Positions 51,631-60,215 are shown, numbered from the stretch's first letter. The stretch: DNA of 64,000 nucleotides from Shewanella sp. (GCF_013214165.1 NZ_JABSSM010000024.1:1-64000), one strand, 5' to 3'. Notes: generated from the sequence alone by a model not told the origin. Made by a program: numbers and translations.

Positions 51631-51897
51631 ATCGTTCTCTTCTCATAAATGCTTATAATGAATTGAAATAATTTTTTACCTACAAATAAAGTATAGGCAT
51701 AAAATTTATAACATAATTAATACAAATAGTACCAATAAACATAGCCGAGCTTAAGTAAAAAACCGAAACTGTTTGATTTGGATCTGCTTACCGGCATCTG
51801 CAGGCTATTTATTAAACACGCCGTATACCTGTTGAGATCTAGACTGGGCCATACTCAATACATCTTGTGTCATTTCCCCCTTCCTCTTCTGCGCTAT

Positions 51898-52053
51898 TTA
51901 ACGATGCATTAGCAGCACTTCGTCGACATCAATCTCGAATCTATTGCCATGTTCGCATTTGAGCAACAGCGTGACTCTCGAGTCGCTTGAATGTTCCATG
52001 AGCTGAATGCTGTCTCTGTATTTTGAACAAAAACTACTAATAAAAGCGATCAT
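51898..52053 (-). CDS. Possible 51-residue small protein
   Basis: A frame of 51 codons on the minus strand reads MIAFISSFCSKYRDSIQLME, then a segment ending RFEIDVDEVLLMHR. The second half has alternating hydrophobic and charged residues like a small beta-rich domain, and ends in a clean stop. No clear ribosome binding site is visible, so it may be the remnant of a longer gene. No family is recognised. Confidence 0.4.
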   Translation of the reverse strand: MIAFISSFCSKYRDSIQLMEHSSDSRVTLLLKCEHGNRFEIDVDEVLLMHR

Positions 52054-52524
52054 TTGCAATGGCAAGTCAGTACAAGCTGACGTTACTTATTCGATAGGAA
52101 TGAAGAGAAACAAGGAGTTTAAACGCGCGCTTTAATCTTAGAAAAAATCACAAAATATCGAATAGCTCATGAAGAAGTAAGCTAGAAGGGTCTCTGCTTA
52201 GAACTGAAATAGATGATACTAAGGGGGATAGGAACGCTAGAATGTTGGAATGAGACCTCCAAGGACCAATGATACTCTCGGTATCATCTTGGCAATTCAT
52301 TATCCCTGTAGATCAGGTTCAGTAGCTACGAGCCCAAGGATAGGTAAAGGTAGTATAATGCAGCAGCATTTATGCTGTGGAATTTAGGAATACAGCCTTC
52401 AAGCTGGCTGAAGAGATAAAAGGCACTAGAGTGTCGATACCCTATCACCTTCATACAGCTTGCTAAAAACTGCTTTCTATCTCAGTGTCGCTATATTACT
52501 AACCTAGGCAGTTAACCTAAGCCG
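52054..52524. other. Non-coding region with a dispersed repeat
   Basis: About 470 bases upstream of the 51-codon frame and downstream of the GGDEF gene. The only structure seen is the dispersed repeat at 52252-52320. Confidence 0.4.
52252..52320 (+). repeat. Dispersed intergenic repeat, copy 2
   Basis: GACCTCCAAGGACCAATGAT, then ACTCTCGGTATCAT and TATCCCTGTAGATCAGG, match in order the minus-strand blocks at 33795-33873. The ATGATAC...GTATCAT arms form a hairpin. Confidence 0.65.
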
Positions 52525-54411
52525 CTATCCTAGAGCCATCTTACTCTTTTGATAACCAGAGCGACTCTGCTCTATCTCAGGCTTATAGCGTGTGACACAG
52601 TTACGCCCCTGCGCTTTAGAGTGATACATGGCGATATCGGCTCGGTGCAGCAAGGGATCTAAACTCAAGTCATCCTCACTACTGGTCGATACGCCAAAAC
52701 TTGCCGTCATATCAAAATTATGGCCAGAAAATCTGGTCTCTATCGATTGAATAAGGCCACGATACTCTTCCGCCATGGCAATAGCGTCAGCTTCATCCGT
52801 ATTAGGTAAGAACAGGGCAAATTCCTCACCACCGAAGCGGGCAAAAATATCATCGCTTCGACTGGCTTTATTGATCACTTCCGCCACCTTCTTGAGTACC
52901 CAATCTCCGGTACCATGGCCATAATAATCATTGATGCGTTTGAAGTAATCGAGATCGAACATGATGACACTAAACCTTTCTCGCTTCGATAATGTCTTAA
53001 TAAAGCTGTTTTCGGCAATGTTCTGCGCCGTGCCACGATTAAAGATACCCGTCAGTGCATCGTGCTGGGCCAACTGTTTATATTTACGCTTCTGCATCGT
53101 CGTCACCAAAGCGAAGATAGCCAATACAACAAGGCCACCGAAAATAAGCGTATTCATCATACGTTCATTTCTTCGTTGCGACTCAGTCAAGGCGGCCTTA
53201 GCGGTATAGAGCTCGCGGTCTTTGTTGAGATAACGAATTTGGCGCTCTTTTTCAAGATAATCGAGTTTCGTCGTCTCAAAAGCTATAATTTTACTTTGGG
53301 TTTCACCTAATACCTTAGAATAATTTTTTTGATAGAGTTTTAAATACTCTAGAGCTTTATCAGTCTGCCCTAATTCTTCATACAGCTCTGAAACTAACTT
53401 ATTTGTTCTCGCGAGCAATTGTATTTCTTCCTGTTCTTCAGCAATATTCATAGCTATTAATACATGCTTTAATGCTTTAGAGGGCTGATGAACTAACTGC
53501 TCAATTTGTGAATAAAGTATATGAGCCTCAGCTATATCTAACGCATACGGAACAGACATCGATAGTTTAATGGCTAGTTCCACAGTCTCTCTAGCTTTTT
53601 TTAAATCATGTAGTTTAACAAATATACTAGCTCTACCTAGAAGTGAAACGGCCATAATCATTTTTTCACTAGCCTCATTACAATGGTCATATGCTACTTG
53701 ATATAAATTTTTTATTTCATACCAACTTTCTTTTTTATCTTCATATACTCCATTATAACTTTCTGCATAGTTGAACGAGGCGAAGCACTTATGCCGAGGT
53801 AGAATTATCGAGTCAAACTTTTGCAAAAGAAACTCTGCATACTGCAAAGCTTCATCATTGAGTTGTATCTGACCGAATAGCTCTGTAGCTAATGTATAAC
53901 CATACACTTCACTTTCAATGTCATTTATATCACTTAAAAGAGGCAATAACTGATGTAGAGTCTGTAATGCATCCGCGTATTGATTAAAATGAGAATAAGT
54001 ATTTGCCAACAAATATAGAATTCTAGTTTTATATTTTAAATGGCTTTCGTGGAATTTTTTATATAATTCAATTTTTAACAAATTTATTGCTTCGTCAGAC
54101 TTACCAGACAAAGCATAGGAGTGGGCTCGGAGCAGTATAAATCGATATTTTTGCTCTTGATTAAATTTAACAAAATTTTGAGATAATGATGACAAAGAAT
54201 CAGTAACCAACTGCGGCGACTGAGTCCTAACCGACTCAAGAGATAGCAAGATGGTATCAATATCACTATCATTATCGACTTCAAGGGCTGCAGATTCACT
54301 TATTAGAAAGGTAAGCAACATGAAAAAGACCGATAACATCATCAGTCTTTTAAAGGTCACTCTACAAACAACTAAGCCATTAATAGAATACAAAAAAACT
54401 CTCTGTAACAC
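52525..54411 (-). CDS. TPR-containing membrane diguanylate cyclase
   Basis: The 628-residue protein has an N-terminal hydrophobic signal, a periplasmic region of TPR-like helices (about residues 45-380), a coiled linker, a membrane helix near 418-438 (MNTLIFGGLVVLAIFALVTTM), and a cytoplasmic GGDEF domain (about 450-612) with LTGIFNRGTA, FDLDYFKRINDYYGHGTGD and the active-site GGEEF. It should make cyclic di-GMP. No RxxD inhibitory site is seen just upstream of GGEEF. A second possible start is the ATG at 54342. It lies directly downstream of the borosin precursor gene on the same strand. Confidence 0.92.
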   Translation of the reverse strand: MLQRVFLYSINGLVVCRVTFKRLMMLSVFFMLLTFLISESAALEVDNDSDIDTILLSLESVRTQSPQLVTDSLSSLSQNFVKFNQEQKYRFILLRAHSYALSGKSDEAINLLKIELYKKFHESHLKYKTRILYLLANTYSHFNQYADALQTLHQLLPLLSDINDIESEVYGYTLATELFGQIQLNDEALQYAEFLLQKFDSIILPRHKCFASFNYAESYNGVYEDKKESWYEIKNLYQVAYDHCNEASEKMIMAVSLLGRASIFVKLHDLKKARETVELAIKLSMSVPYALDIAEAHILYSQIEQLVHQPSKALKHVLIAMNIAEEQEEIQLLARTNKLVSELYEELGQTDKALEYLKLYQKNYSKVLGETQSKIIAFETTKLDYLEKERQIRYLNKDRELYTAKAALTESQRRNERMMNTLIFGGLVVLAIFALVTTMQKRKYKQLAQHDALTGIFNRGTAQNIAENSFIKTLSKRERFSVIMFDLDYFKRINDYYGHGTGDWVLKKVAEVINKASRSDDIFARFGGEEFALFLPNTDEADAIAMAEEYRGLIQSIETRFSGHNFDMTASFGVSTSSEDDLSLDPLLHRADIAMYHSKAQGRNCVTRYKPEIEQSRSGYQKSKMALG

Positions 54412-54458
54412 TCAAAAACACAACAAAAATGATATAAATTTCTTAAAAGAAGTTAAAA

Positions 54459-54665
54459 TCAATCTGGGTTTCTTATGTGCTTCTTATAGACTGATTTATC
54501 ACCGGTTAGATCAACCAGGCTCTTCTCGTCACCAGAAAGCATCGCTTTCTTCTCTTCATCATTTAGCTCGGCCTCTTCCATCACCAGCTCAGGATTTCCA
54601 AGGTATTTAGCCTTTAATTTTGCATCTGAACTTAGGTTTTCTAACAGGTCATTTAACTTTGACAT
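54459..54665 (-). CDS. Split borosin precursor peptide (SonA-like)
   Basis: The 68-residue peptide starts MSKLNDLLENLSSDAKLKAK and has a helical, acidic leader (NPELVMEEAELNDEEKKAML, SGDEKSLVDLTGD) that matches the borosin-binding domain type of Shewanella oneidensis SonA as I remember it, followed by a short C-terminal core after residue 56 (KSVYKKHIRNPD). AAGGAG lies 7 bases upstream of the ATG. It follows, 135 bases downstream on the same strand, the gene for a SonM-like N-methyltransferase, so the pair forms a split borosin RiPP locus in which the enzyme modifies backbone amides of a separate substrate. The core here is charged, unlike the hydrophobic fungal cores. Confidence 0.85.
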   Translation of the reverse strand: MSKLNDLLENLSSDAKLKAKYLGNPELVMEEAELNDEEKKAMLSGDEKSLVDLTGDKSVYKKHIRNPD

Positions 54666-54800
54666 TAACTCACTCCTTCTCTGTAATTACTGTAGTGTTG
54701 GTTTATTATTTCTAGCGATATTTCAATGCTAGCTAACTTTTTCTTTAACCTATAACCCTGACTTTAAAGCTAAAGGTTACGACTGAAGTCATAAAATCAC

Positions 54801-55622
54801 TTAGCCTAAATCCGCTGCCGTGATGCCTAACTTGGCCAGGATCTCATGATTGAGCTCAAGCTTTCTCGACGGCGGAATAAGCAAGGTACTGCTATCAGTC
54901 AAGCGAGCGAAAGGCAGATCTTTCAAGGGAAACTTATCAACTCTAGGTTGCTGTATCGGCAAGTTGGCCGCTTCATAGAGGATGATTTCATGATCGAGTG
55001 GATACCATTCATTGAGCTGTTCCACCAAGACTTGCAAGCGATCCGATGAAGTATGAAACTCGGTCAAGGTGTGCTCACCTGCGATGCCTATCTGCCACAG
55101 TAATAGATGTGTTGTTGGGTCTGGTGTATGTTTGTAAAACATAAACTGACTCGCTTCAAAACTCTGATGGCCTGAATGACCGGGATCGATACCTAGGTCG
55201 GCCCAAAGGCAAGCCTCCGCCGAAATACCCGGCTCCATCTTAGCGCTGTAACCCTCTTCCCTCGCCAGCTCAATGGCAAAGTGAGACACACAGGCAAATA
55301 CCCCTGGATGACCATAGAGTGCACAAACCACTTTCTTACCAGCGCGAACCGCATTTAAAATCGCTTGCACCATCTGGTCGTAAGTATCACGACGGTTCTT
55401 AATTTCGTCACCTTGAGCATAGTAAGGCTGCAGGCTACGAACGTCACTATTGAGGGTTTCCAGCCAATGCTGTGCAAACCCATCTGGTACTAAGGAAAAA
55501 ACCACATCGGCATTTTCTATGTAACTCTTGCTGAGGACGCTTATCTGACCGGCTAGATTTAAGCCGGTACCGACACAAACCAGACTACCTTGATGACATG
55601 TACTATGTTGTCGCGTCGGCAT
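54801..55622 (-). CDS. Split borosin alpha-N-methyltransferase (SonM-like)
   Basis: The 273-residue enzyme belongs to the tetrapyrrole-methylase superfamily of SAM enzymes and is very similar to SonM: SLVCVGTGLNLAGQISVLS (SAM loop), IKNRRDTYDQM, CALYGHPGVFACVSH, EPGISAEACLWADLG and SFEASQFMFYKH. Aligning with SonM, as I recall it, puts the catalytic set at Tyr68, Arg77, Tyr81 and Tyr103. It would N-methylate peptide backbone amides of the adjacent precursor. There is a 10-residue N-terminal extension. GGGAG lies upstream of the ATG. No fused core peptide is present at the C-terminus, in contrast to fungal borosins, which confirms the split type. Confidence 0.92.
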   Translation of the reverse strand: MPTRQHSTCHQGSLVCVGTGLNLAGQISVLSKSYIENADVVFSLVPDGFAQHWLETLNSDVRSLQPYYAQGDEIKNRRDTYDQMVQAILNAVRAGKKVVCALYGHPGVFACVSHFAIELAREEGYSAKMEPGISAEACLWADLGIDPGHSGHQSFEASQFMFYKHTPDPTTHLLLWQIGIAGEHTLTEFHTSSDRLQVLVEQLNEWYPLDHEIILYEAANLPIQQPRVDKFPLKDLPFARLTDSSTLLIPPSRKLELNHEILAKLGITAADLG

Positions 55623-56104
55623 TAATTAAGCTCCCTGGGATAGACTATTCGTCAGAAACATATTCTCATAACTTTTCTGTTACTTTGCAAGTTCTTATTG
55701 CTAAGAAGACAAAGTTAAATAAATTAATATGTTGCAGTTCAAGTCGACAGTTTAAAAACCGAACTCGGTACATTTGTTACCACTTTATAGCGTTTTCAAT
55801 CTCAACTATCTTATCCAGGCTGCAGCCCTTCCCTGATAGGAAACTGCATTTTGAACACGCAACAAATTCTTCACACCTGACCTATAGCTGGGTTTTACAG
55901 CCGACGTTATACATAATAAAGTAGACCGATAAACCTATAATGTTAACGATTGTGAACCAATTGAAAAGATGATGGTCGAATCAAGCGGTCTTACCAAGAG
56001 ATTGGCACGACTCAAATTAACGGAATAATGTTCCATCAACCCTTGTCACAGTAGCTTGTGCTTGGGTATGATGACCGATAGATTTTTATGAAGTAGTGTA
56101 TTCA
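55623..56104. other. Divergent region between the borosin locus and bamE
   Basis: About 480 bases without a convincing gene. A 108-codon frame on the plus strand overlaps the start of the methyltransferase gene in antisense and has no ribosome binding site. The region must hold the promoters of both divergent units. Confidence 0.4.
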
Positions 56105-56614
56105 ATGACAATTAAAAAGAAGAGTCTTACCCTTTTGGGCGCCGTTGCGCTCTCGTTATCAGTATCAGGATGTGGTGTATTTGACTGGCTGATCTATAAG
56201 CCGGATATTCCACAAGGTAACTATATGGAAACTCAGCAGGTAGAGAAACTGCGTATTGAGATGACCAAGGAGCAAGTTGAATACATACTCGGTAGACCCG
56301 TATTACGTGACAGTTTTTCCGACGATACCTGGTATTACGTGTATCACTTTAAGAGTGGACGTGATGCCAGTATCATACACAAGGAACTGATCATTCACTT
56401 TGAAAATGACATGCTGACTAAAGTAGTGGGTGATTACGATCTTGCGGAAGATTTTGATACACCATTAGAGCAGAGTCGTCTTCCTGATGCGCCTATGCTA
56501 GACACTGAAGCTGAAAATAGTGAAGCGCCCTTGCTCCCAGAGCAACGTCCTGAGCCTGTACCATTAGTGGAAGAAGAAGGGTCTGAATATCAAGCAGAAA
56601 AACAGTTTGAATAG
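56105..56614 (+). CDS. bamE: Outer membrane protein assembly factor BamE with an acidic tail
   Basis: The lipoprotein (lipobox SLSVSGC) has the BamE/SmpA core: YKPDIPQGNYM, the helix VEKLRIEMTKEQVEYILGRP and the strand pair DTWYYVYHFKSGR. BamE is part of the BAM complex. After the core, about 50 residues of Pro/Glu-rich acidic sequence extend the protein beyond the E. coli form (113 residues). The ATG at 56105 is preferred to a GTG at 56096. It stands opposite rnfH-ratA, a conserved arrangement. Confidence 0.93.
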   Translation: MTIKKKSLTLLGAVALSLSVSGCGVFDWLIYKPDIPQGNYMETQQVEKLRIEMTKEQVEYILGRPVLRDSFSDDTWYYVYHFKSGRDASIIHKELIIHFENDMLTKVVGDYDLAEDFDTPLEQSRLPDAPMLDTEAENSEAPLLPEQRPEPVPLVEEEGSEYQAEKQFE

Positions 56615-56650
56615 CACAAACTTAATTGCATAATAAATGAATTAAGTCGC

Positions 56651-56681
56651 TGAGTTCCTGACGTATGACGTTAGGAACTCA
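56651..56681. terminator. Hairpin between bamE and rnfH
   Basis: TGAGTTCCT-G-ACGT-ATG-ACGT-T-AGGAACTCA forms a nearly complete 31-base hairpin between the convergent genes. There is little T tract, but the position suggests a shared terminator. Confidence 0.6.
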
Positions 56682-56693
56682 TTCAAATATCTT

Positions 56694-57026
56694 CTATATC
56701 TTTCCGCCCGTGATCTTATTGCTGCGACCTTCCTCTTTAGCTTTCTCGGCACGTCGTCGTCGTACATCTTTGGGATCGGCGATCAAGGGGCGATAAATTT
56801 CTACTCTTTGGCCCGGTACTAAGACTTCGTTATGCTTAACCGCACGGCTAAAAATCCCTAGCTTGACCGTTTCAAGGTCGATTTCAGGAAAGTAGGTGGT
56901 CATGCCACTCAATTCCACCGCTTCAATACAGGTCGTTCCCGGCACCACGTTTATCTGGATACGTTTTTGCTGTGTGGGTAAGGCATAGATAATCTCTACC
57001 GCAAAATGTTCCTGCTCTATGTTCAT
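56694..57026 (-). CDS. rnfH: RnfH family ubiquitin-like protein
   Basis: From the ATG at 57026 the protein has 110 residues (the frame extends to 57053 with nine unlikely residues). It has the RnfH fold pattern: VEIIYALPTQQKRIQINVVP, the conserved GTT..EAVELSG, KLGIFSRAVKHNEVLVPGQRVEIYRPL and a basic tail DPKDVRRRRAE. The family pairs genetically with ratA; the function is not well established. It follows ratA by about 56 bases. Confidence 0.92.
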   Translation of the reverse strand: MNIEQEHFAVEIIYALPTQQKRIQINVVPGTTCIEAVELSGMTTYFPEIDLETVKLGIFSRAVKHNEVLVPGQRVEIYRPLIADPKDVRRRRAEKAKEEGRSNKITGGKI

Positions 57027-57082
57027 CAATTTATCTCTTTCAATATGAATCAAGCTAAAGGCACTTAGCTAGTCGCTGGCGA

Positions 57083-57514
57083 CTATCGATAAATCACTTT
57101 TGCTCTGCCGGTAAACGCCGTCACCATCGATGACATCAAGTCTTTAAACACCTTGCCAAAAGCCAGTTCAACGAGAGAGCTAGAGAACTCGAAGCTTAAC
57201 TCGAATTCTATCTTGCAGGCATCCTCGGTCAATTCAGTGAAGCGCCACTCGCCAAGCAGATGCTTGAAAGGGCCATTTTCTAACGAAAGCTGAATACGCT
57301 TACCCGGTATGACTTGATTGCGGGTCGTGAAGGTTTTACTAATACCAGCTTTAGACACATCTACAGATGCGAGCATAGTCTCGCCGTCAAATTCGAGCAC
57401 CTTGCCACCAACACAACCGGGCAAAAACTCTTTATAGGATTCAACATCATTGACGATCTCATACATCTGCATTGCACTGAAGCGCACTAACACACTGCGG
57501 GATATTTGGGGCAT
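57083..57514 (-). CDS. ratA: RatA family START/COQ10-like protein
   Basis: The 143-residue protein matches RatA/YfjG: MPQISRSVLVRFSAMQMYEI, VNDVESYKEFLPGC and a C-terminal amphipathic helix GKVFKDLMSSMVTAF. E. coli RatA was described as blocking 70S ribosome assembly, while the fold is that of coenzyme-Q-binding COQ10 proteins, so the true role is debated. It is divergent from smpB and upstream of rnfH, as in E. coli. Confidence 0.94.
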   Translation of the reverse strand: MPQISRSVLVRFSAMQMYEIVNDVESYKEFLPGCVGGKVLEFDGETMLASVDVSKAGISKTFTTRNQVIPGKRIQLSLENGPFKHLLGEWRFTELTEDACKIEFELSFEFSSSLVELAFGKVFKDLMSSMVTAFTGRAKVIYR

Positions 57515-57816
57515 TCTACTCTTTACCTGAAACAGTTTATCTCAACAACTTGATTAAACCAGTGACCGAAGACAATCATCTACACCAAGGTTAAAGATGA
57601 TCACTAATGGCAGGATTTTAACACGATCAAACAAAAACGCATATTGACCTCTTGCTAAAGTGAGACACATAAACGCACAGCTTCCTAGCTTGCCCCATCA
57701 AAACTGGCCGTCCCTGTTCAAAAAATACGCAAACACGCATTGAATTTGCAAAATAGTTTGAATAATTCGTCGGCAGCAATTCCAAAAAATTTGTCCCTGC
57801 GTATAATAGCCAGCCT
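57515..57816. promoter_or_regulatory. Divergent promoter region of ratA and smpB
   Basis: About 300 AT-rich bases. TATAAT at 57802-57807 lies just before the smpB ATG, a perfect -10 box, but its position so close to the start would give a leader of only a few bases; other promoters are likely upstream. Nothing else is seen. Confidence 0.35.
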
Positions 57817-58314
57817 ATGGCTAAGAAAAATGCAAAAAAATCAAAAAACTCCTCCGCATCGATTGCCCGTAATAAACGCGCAACCTTCGACTATAAGTTC
57901 GAAGAGAAGATGGAAGCAGGTCTATCCTTAATGGGATGGGAAGTTAAGTCTATTCGTATGGGCAAGGTTAACTTGTCTGAAAGCTATGTGTTTATGAGAG
58001 ACGGCGAAGCCTTTCTCTTCGGTTGTACCATAGCGCCATTGAATACCGCATCAACCCATGTCGTCTGTGATCCCATGCGCTCGCGTAAACTTCTGCTCAA
58101 ACGAAAAGAGCTAGATAAGTTACAAGGGCTCGTCGATCGTAAGGGCTACTCTATCGTACCCATCTCTATGTACTGGCAGAAAGGTGCCTGGGTCAAAATC
58201 GAGATTGGTCTAGGTAAAGGTAAGAAAGAACACGATAAGCGTGACGATACTAAAGATCGTGAATGGCAGATTGAAAAAGCGCGCACAATGAAAAAAGCCG
58301 TACGTGGTGAATAA
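57817..58314 (+). CDS. smpB: SsrA-binding protein SmpB
   Basis: The 165-residue protein binds tmRNA and delivers it to stalled ribosomes. Typical blocks are [41 protein letters not shown] and [18 protein letters not shown], with the basic C-terminal tail [13 protein letters not shown]. It is a few residues longer than E. coli SmpB. It lies about 210 bases upstream of ssrA, its partner RNA. Confidence 0.98.
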   Translation: MAKKNAKKSKNSSASIARNKRATFDYKFEEKMEAGLSLMGWEVKSIRMGKVNLSESYVFMRDGEAFLFGCTIAPLNTASTHVVCDPMRSRKLLLKRKELDKLQGLVDRKGYSIVPISMYWQKGAWVKIEIGLGKGKKEHDKRDDTKDREWQIEKARTMKKAVRGE

Positions 58315-58486
58315 CACTGCCGTCTCTGCGGTAATGCTTTAAGCCGGAGTCCGGTCATGAAACGACGCTTTAAATGATAAAATGCTTGGTACGAACAATT
58401 AATAACCCATCATTTGCTGAAAACAATAAAAAACACGCAAAACGTACGGATAACGAACAAACGGTATAACGAGTTGCAAAACACGC

Positions 58487-58515
58487 TTGGTAATCGAGTG
58501 GCAACGCGTTACAAT
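58487..58515 (+). promoter_or_regulatory. Promoter of ssrA
   Basis: TTGGTA (58487-58492) and TACAAT (58510-58515) are 17 bases apart. The predicted start near 58522 lies just upstream of the mature 5' end of tmRNA. Confidence 0.7.
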
Positions 58516-58527
58516 CGAGTTGTACTT

Positions 58528-58882
58528 GGGGGCGATTCTGGATTCGACAAGATTCTCGAAACCCTGGGAGCATGCCGAGGGGAGGTTGGCCTCGTAAAAA
58601 GCCTCACTGTTATAGTTGCTAACGACTCTAACTACTCTCTAGCAGCTTAGGCTAGCTAGCCATCTTGCCGAAACTTCTCAAATGGGTTTGGTTTATAGAT
58701 GGTCATCTTACATTTGATAGCGAGGGAACCACGTTCAGGGGTGAACCGCGAAATAGTACTGAACTCGCCAATTGCAATCCTGTCTTTCGGAGTGTACTTG
58801 GTTAATTAAAAGAGAGACTAAGCATGTAGCGCCTTGGATGTAGGCTTTTTGGACGCGGGTTCGAGCCCCGCCGCCTCCACCA
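58528..58882 (+). ncRNA. ssrA: Transfer-messenger RNA
   Basis: The RNA opens GGGGGCGATTCTGGATTCGA and ends GCCGCCTCCACCA; the 5' GGGGGCG pairs with 3' CGCCTCC to give the tRNA-like acceptor stem, with a T-arm GACGCGGGTTCGAGCCCCGC. The tag frame (58618-58650) reads ANDSNYSLAA followed by TAG. Downstream blocks matching other tmRNAs include ACTAAGCATGTAGCGCC. It rescues stalled ribosomes with SmpB. The 3' 20 bases of the T-arm are repeated at 61094, marking the integration of foreign DNA. Confidence 0.97.
58852..58871 (+). repeat. Left attachment-type repeat in the ssrA T-arm
   Basis: GACGCGGGTTCGAGCCCCGC within the 3' end of ssrA is repeated exactly at 61094-61113. Bacteriophages and islands often integrate at the 3' end of tmRNA, so this is the probable attL. 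Confidence 0.75.
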
Positions 58883-58891
58883 AATACTAAG

Positions 58892-58923
58892 AAAGGCCAA
58901 CCTTAACGGGTTGGCCTTTTTTT
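58892..58923 (+). terminator. Terminator of ssrA
   Basis: AAAGGCCAACC-TTAAC-GGTTGGCCTTT is followed by further T residues. It lies just beyond the probable crossover point, so it either came with the inserted DNA or was retained from the host. Confidence 0.9.
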
Positions 58924-59435
58924 ACCTTTAATTTCATACTGTTAGACATGAATCACCTCACCTTAAATCAGCTGGAATACGTTCTTTTCACTAATTATTC
59001 GTCATCTATCAATGGTGAAAAAATGGCTCAATGGCGGCAAAATGGCGACAGCCAAATATAAGTACTGCCAATCACTGGTTAATTCACAACAGAAGCAATA
59101 CCTTCATCAGCTAACACAAAATTGCCCCCAAATGAGTTGCAGTCGGTAACCAGCCCTGATAAATAATCAGCCAGTTGACCTAGCTTTACTAATCCATTAA
59201 CGGCACTAACTGGCTGCTTTCAGCAAGACCTCTGTATCAATGCGCGTTTTTCGGTTAAGTGTGCTCGTTTTTTCTGTGCCACCCTGATAGAGTGTTTATT
59301 AATCAATGCTTTGCCAATGTGCGGCTTAGGTAATAGGTTTATTAAATGCGCATGCGCGTTTTGCCAAATATACGCGCATGCCTCATATTAAAACGTTATA
59401 AGTAATGCACCACTCCATCAATTTAGAGGTAATAG
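58924..59435. other. Left part of the inserted DNA, with a long palindrome
   Basis: About 510 bases without a clear gene. GCATGCGCG (59350-59358) and CGCGCATGC (59373-59381) form a perfect 9-bp stem about 55 bases before the next gene. A 45-codon frame beginning MVKKWLNGGKMATAKYKYC (from about 59020) is possible but unsupported. No integrase is readable. Confidence 0.45.
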
Positions 59436-60215
59436 ATGTTTAAAGCCGCAAAATTAAAGATTGAACGTGCCCAGAAACACATCAATGATTTGAATGATTT
59501 ATGCAGTACTTATGTTAATTCAGATTTCTGTAAAATTTGGGTAGAGAAAGATTCTAAAAATGGGGATTACCTTTTTAGGTTGTCTCAAACAAAGAAACCA
59601 CCTTCCGACATCCCACTTATTATCGGGGATGCAGTTCATAACCTAAGATCTGCTATCGATATTGCTTACTGTGAATTAATTAGAGACATCGCAGGCATTG
59701 GGCTACGTCCCAAAACTCAAGTCAAAATCGTAAAAACAAGAAATGAGCTTATATCTGGGCTTACGAAAGGGGATGGAATTCTGAAAAGTAAACCTGCAAT
59801 TGCTGAGGTCGTTGCAAATATATTGAGGCCTTATGTAACTGATAATGAAGCCAGTCTGATTCACATTATCCATGAACTTAACATCATTGATAAGCATATC
59901 ATTCTTATTCCAGTATTTTGCCCATCCAAAGCAGTCATTACAAATATTAAGATGGGAGGGCTTACAATAGGAAGATTGGAAGCTGAAATTAATCATAACG
60001 GTGTACTTAATATAGCAAGGATGGCTGGAGGCGAAATAGATTTCCAGTTTGATTCTCATTCTGTTTCTTTTTCGGTTCTTTTCGGTAATGGTCAACCTCT
60101 AGAAGGAGAGCCTGTTGTATTATCTCTTCAAAAACTATTGCATTTTACAGCTGAAATTATTAACAATCTCGAAGTTGCTGTAAATGATATAGCCGAGATT
60201 CCGCACCTAATTTAG
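59436..60215 (+). CDS. Hypothetical protein of the inserted DNA
   Basis: The 259-residue soluble protein contains PLIIGDAVHNLRSAIDIAYC, a motif I associate with a widespread family of hypothetical proteins in accessory DNA, and a helical C-terminus. The sequence is AT-rich compared with the neighbouring core genes. An AGAGG site precedes the ATG. It is cargo between the two att-like repeats; its stop overlaps the stop of an opposing transposase remnant. No function is assigned. Confidence 0.7.
   Translation: MFKAAKLKIERAQKHINDLNDLCSTYVNSDFCKIWVEKDSKNGDYLFRLSQTKKPPSDIPLIIGDAVHNLRSAIDIAYCELIRDIAGIGLRPKTQVKIVKTRNELISGLTKGDGILKSKPAIAEVVANILRPYVTDNEASLIHIIHELNIIDKHIILIPVFCPSKAVITNIKMGGLTIGRLEAEINHNGVLNIARMAGGEIDFQFDSHSVSFSVLFGNGQPLEGEPVVLSLQKLLHFTAEIINNLEVAVNDIAEIPHLI

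Noticed and set aside
54801..55622. Annotation of the methyltransferase as a cobalamin or siroheme biosynthesis enzyme
   Set aside because: It shares that superfamily fold, but the motifs IKNRRDTYDQM and SFEASQFMF, the length and the adjacent precursor fit a split borosin enzyme.
55598..55924. 108-codon plus-strand frame antisense to the start of the borosin methyltransferase
   Set aside because: No ribosome binding site, atypical composition, and it overlaps a well-supported gene start.
59339..59400. Palindrome plus GTTATAA ahead of a cassette-like hypothetical gene as an integron attC site
   Set aside because: The R' and R'' core sites do not fit, there is only one such site, and no integrase is present.
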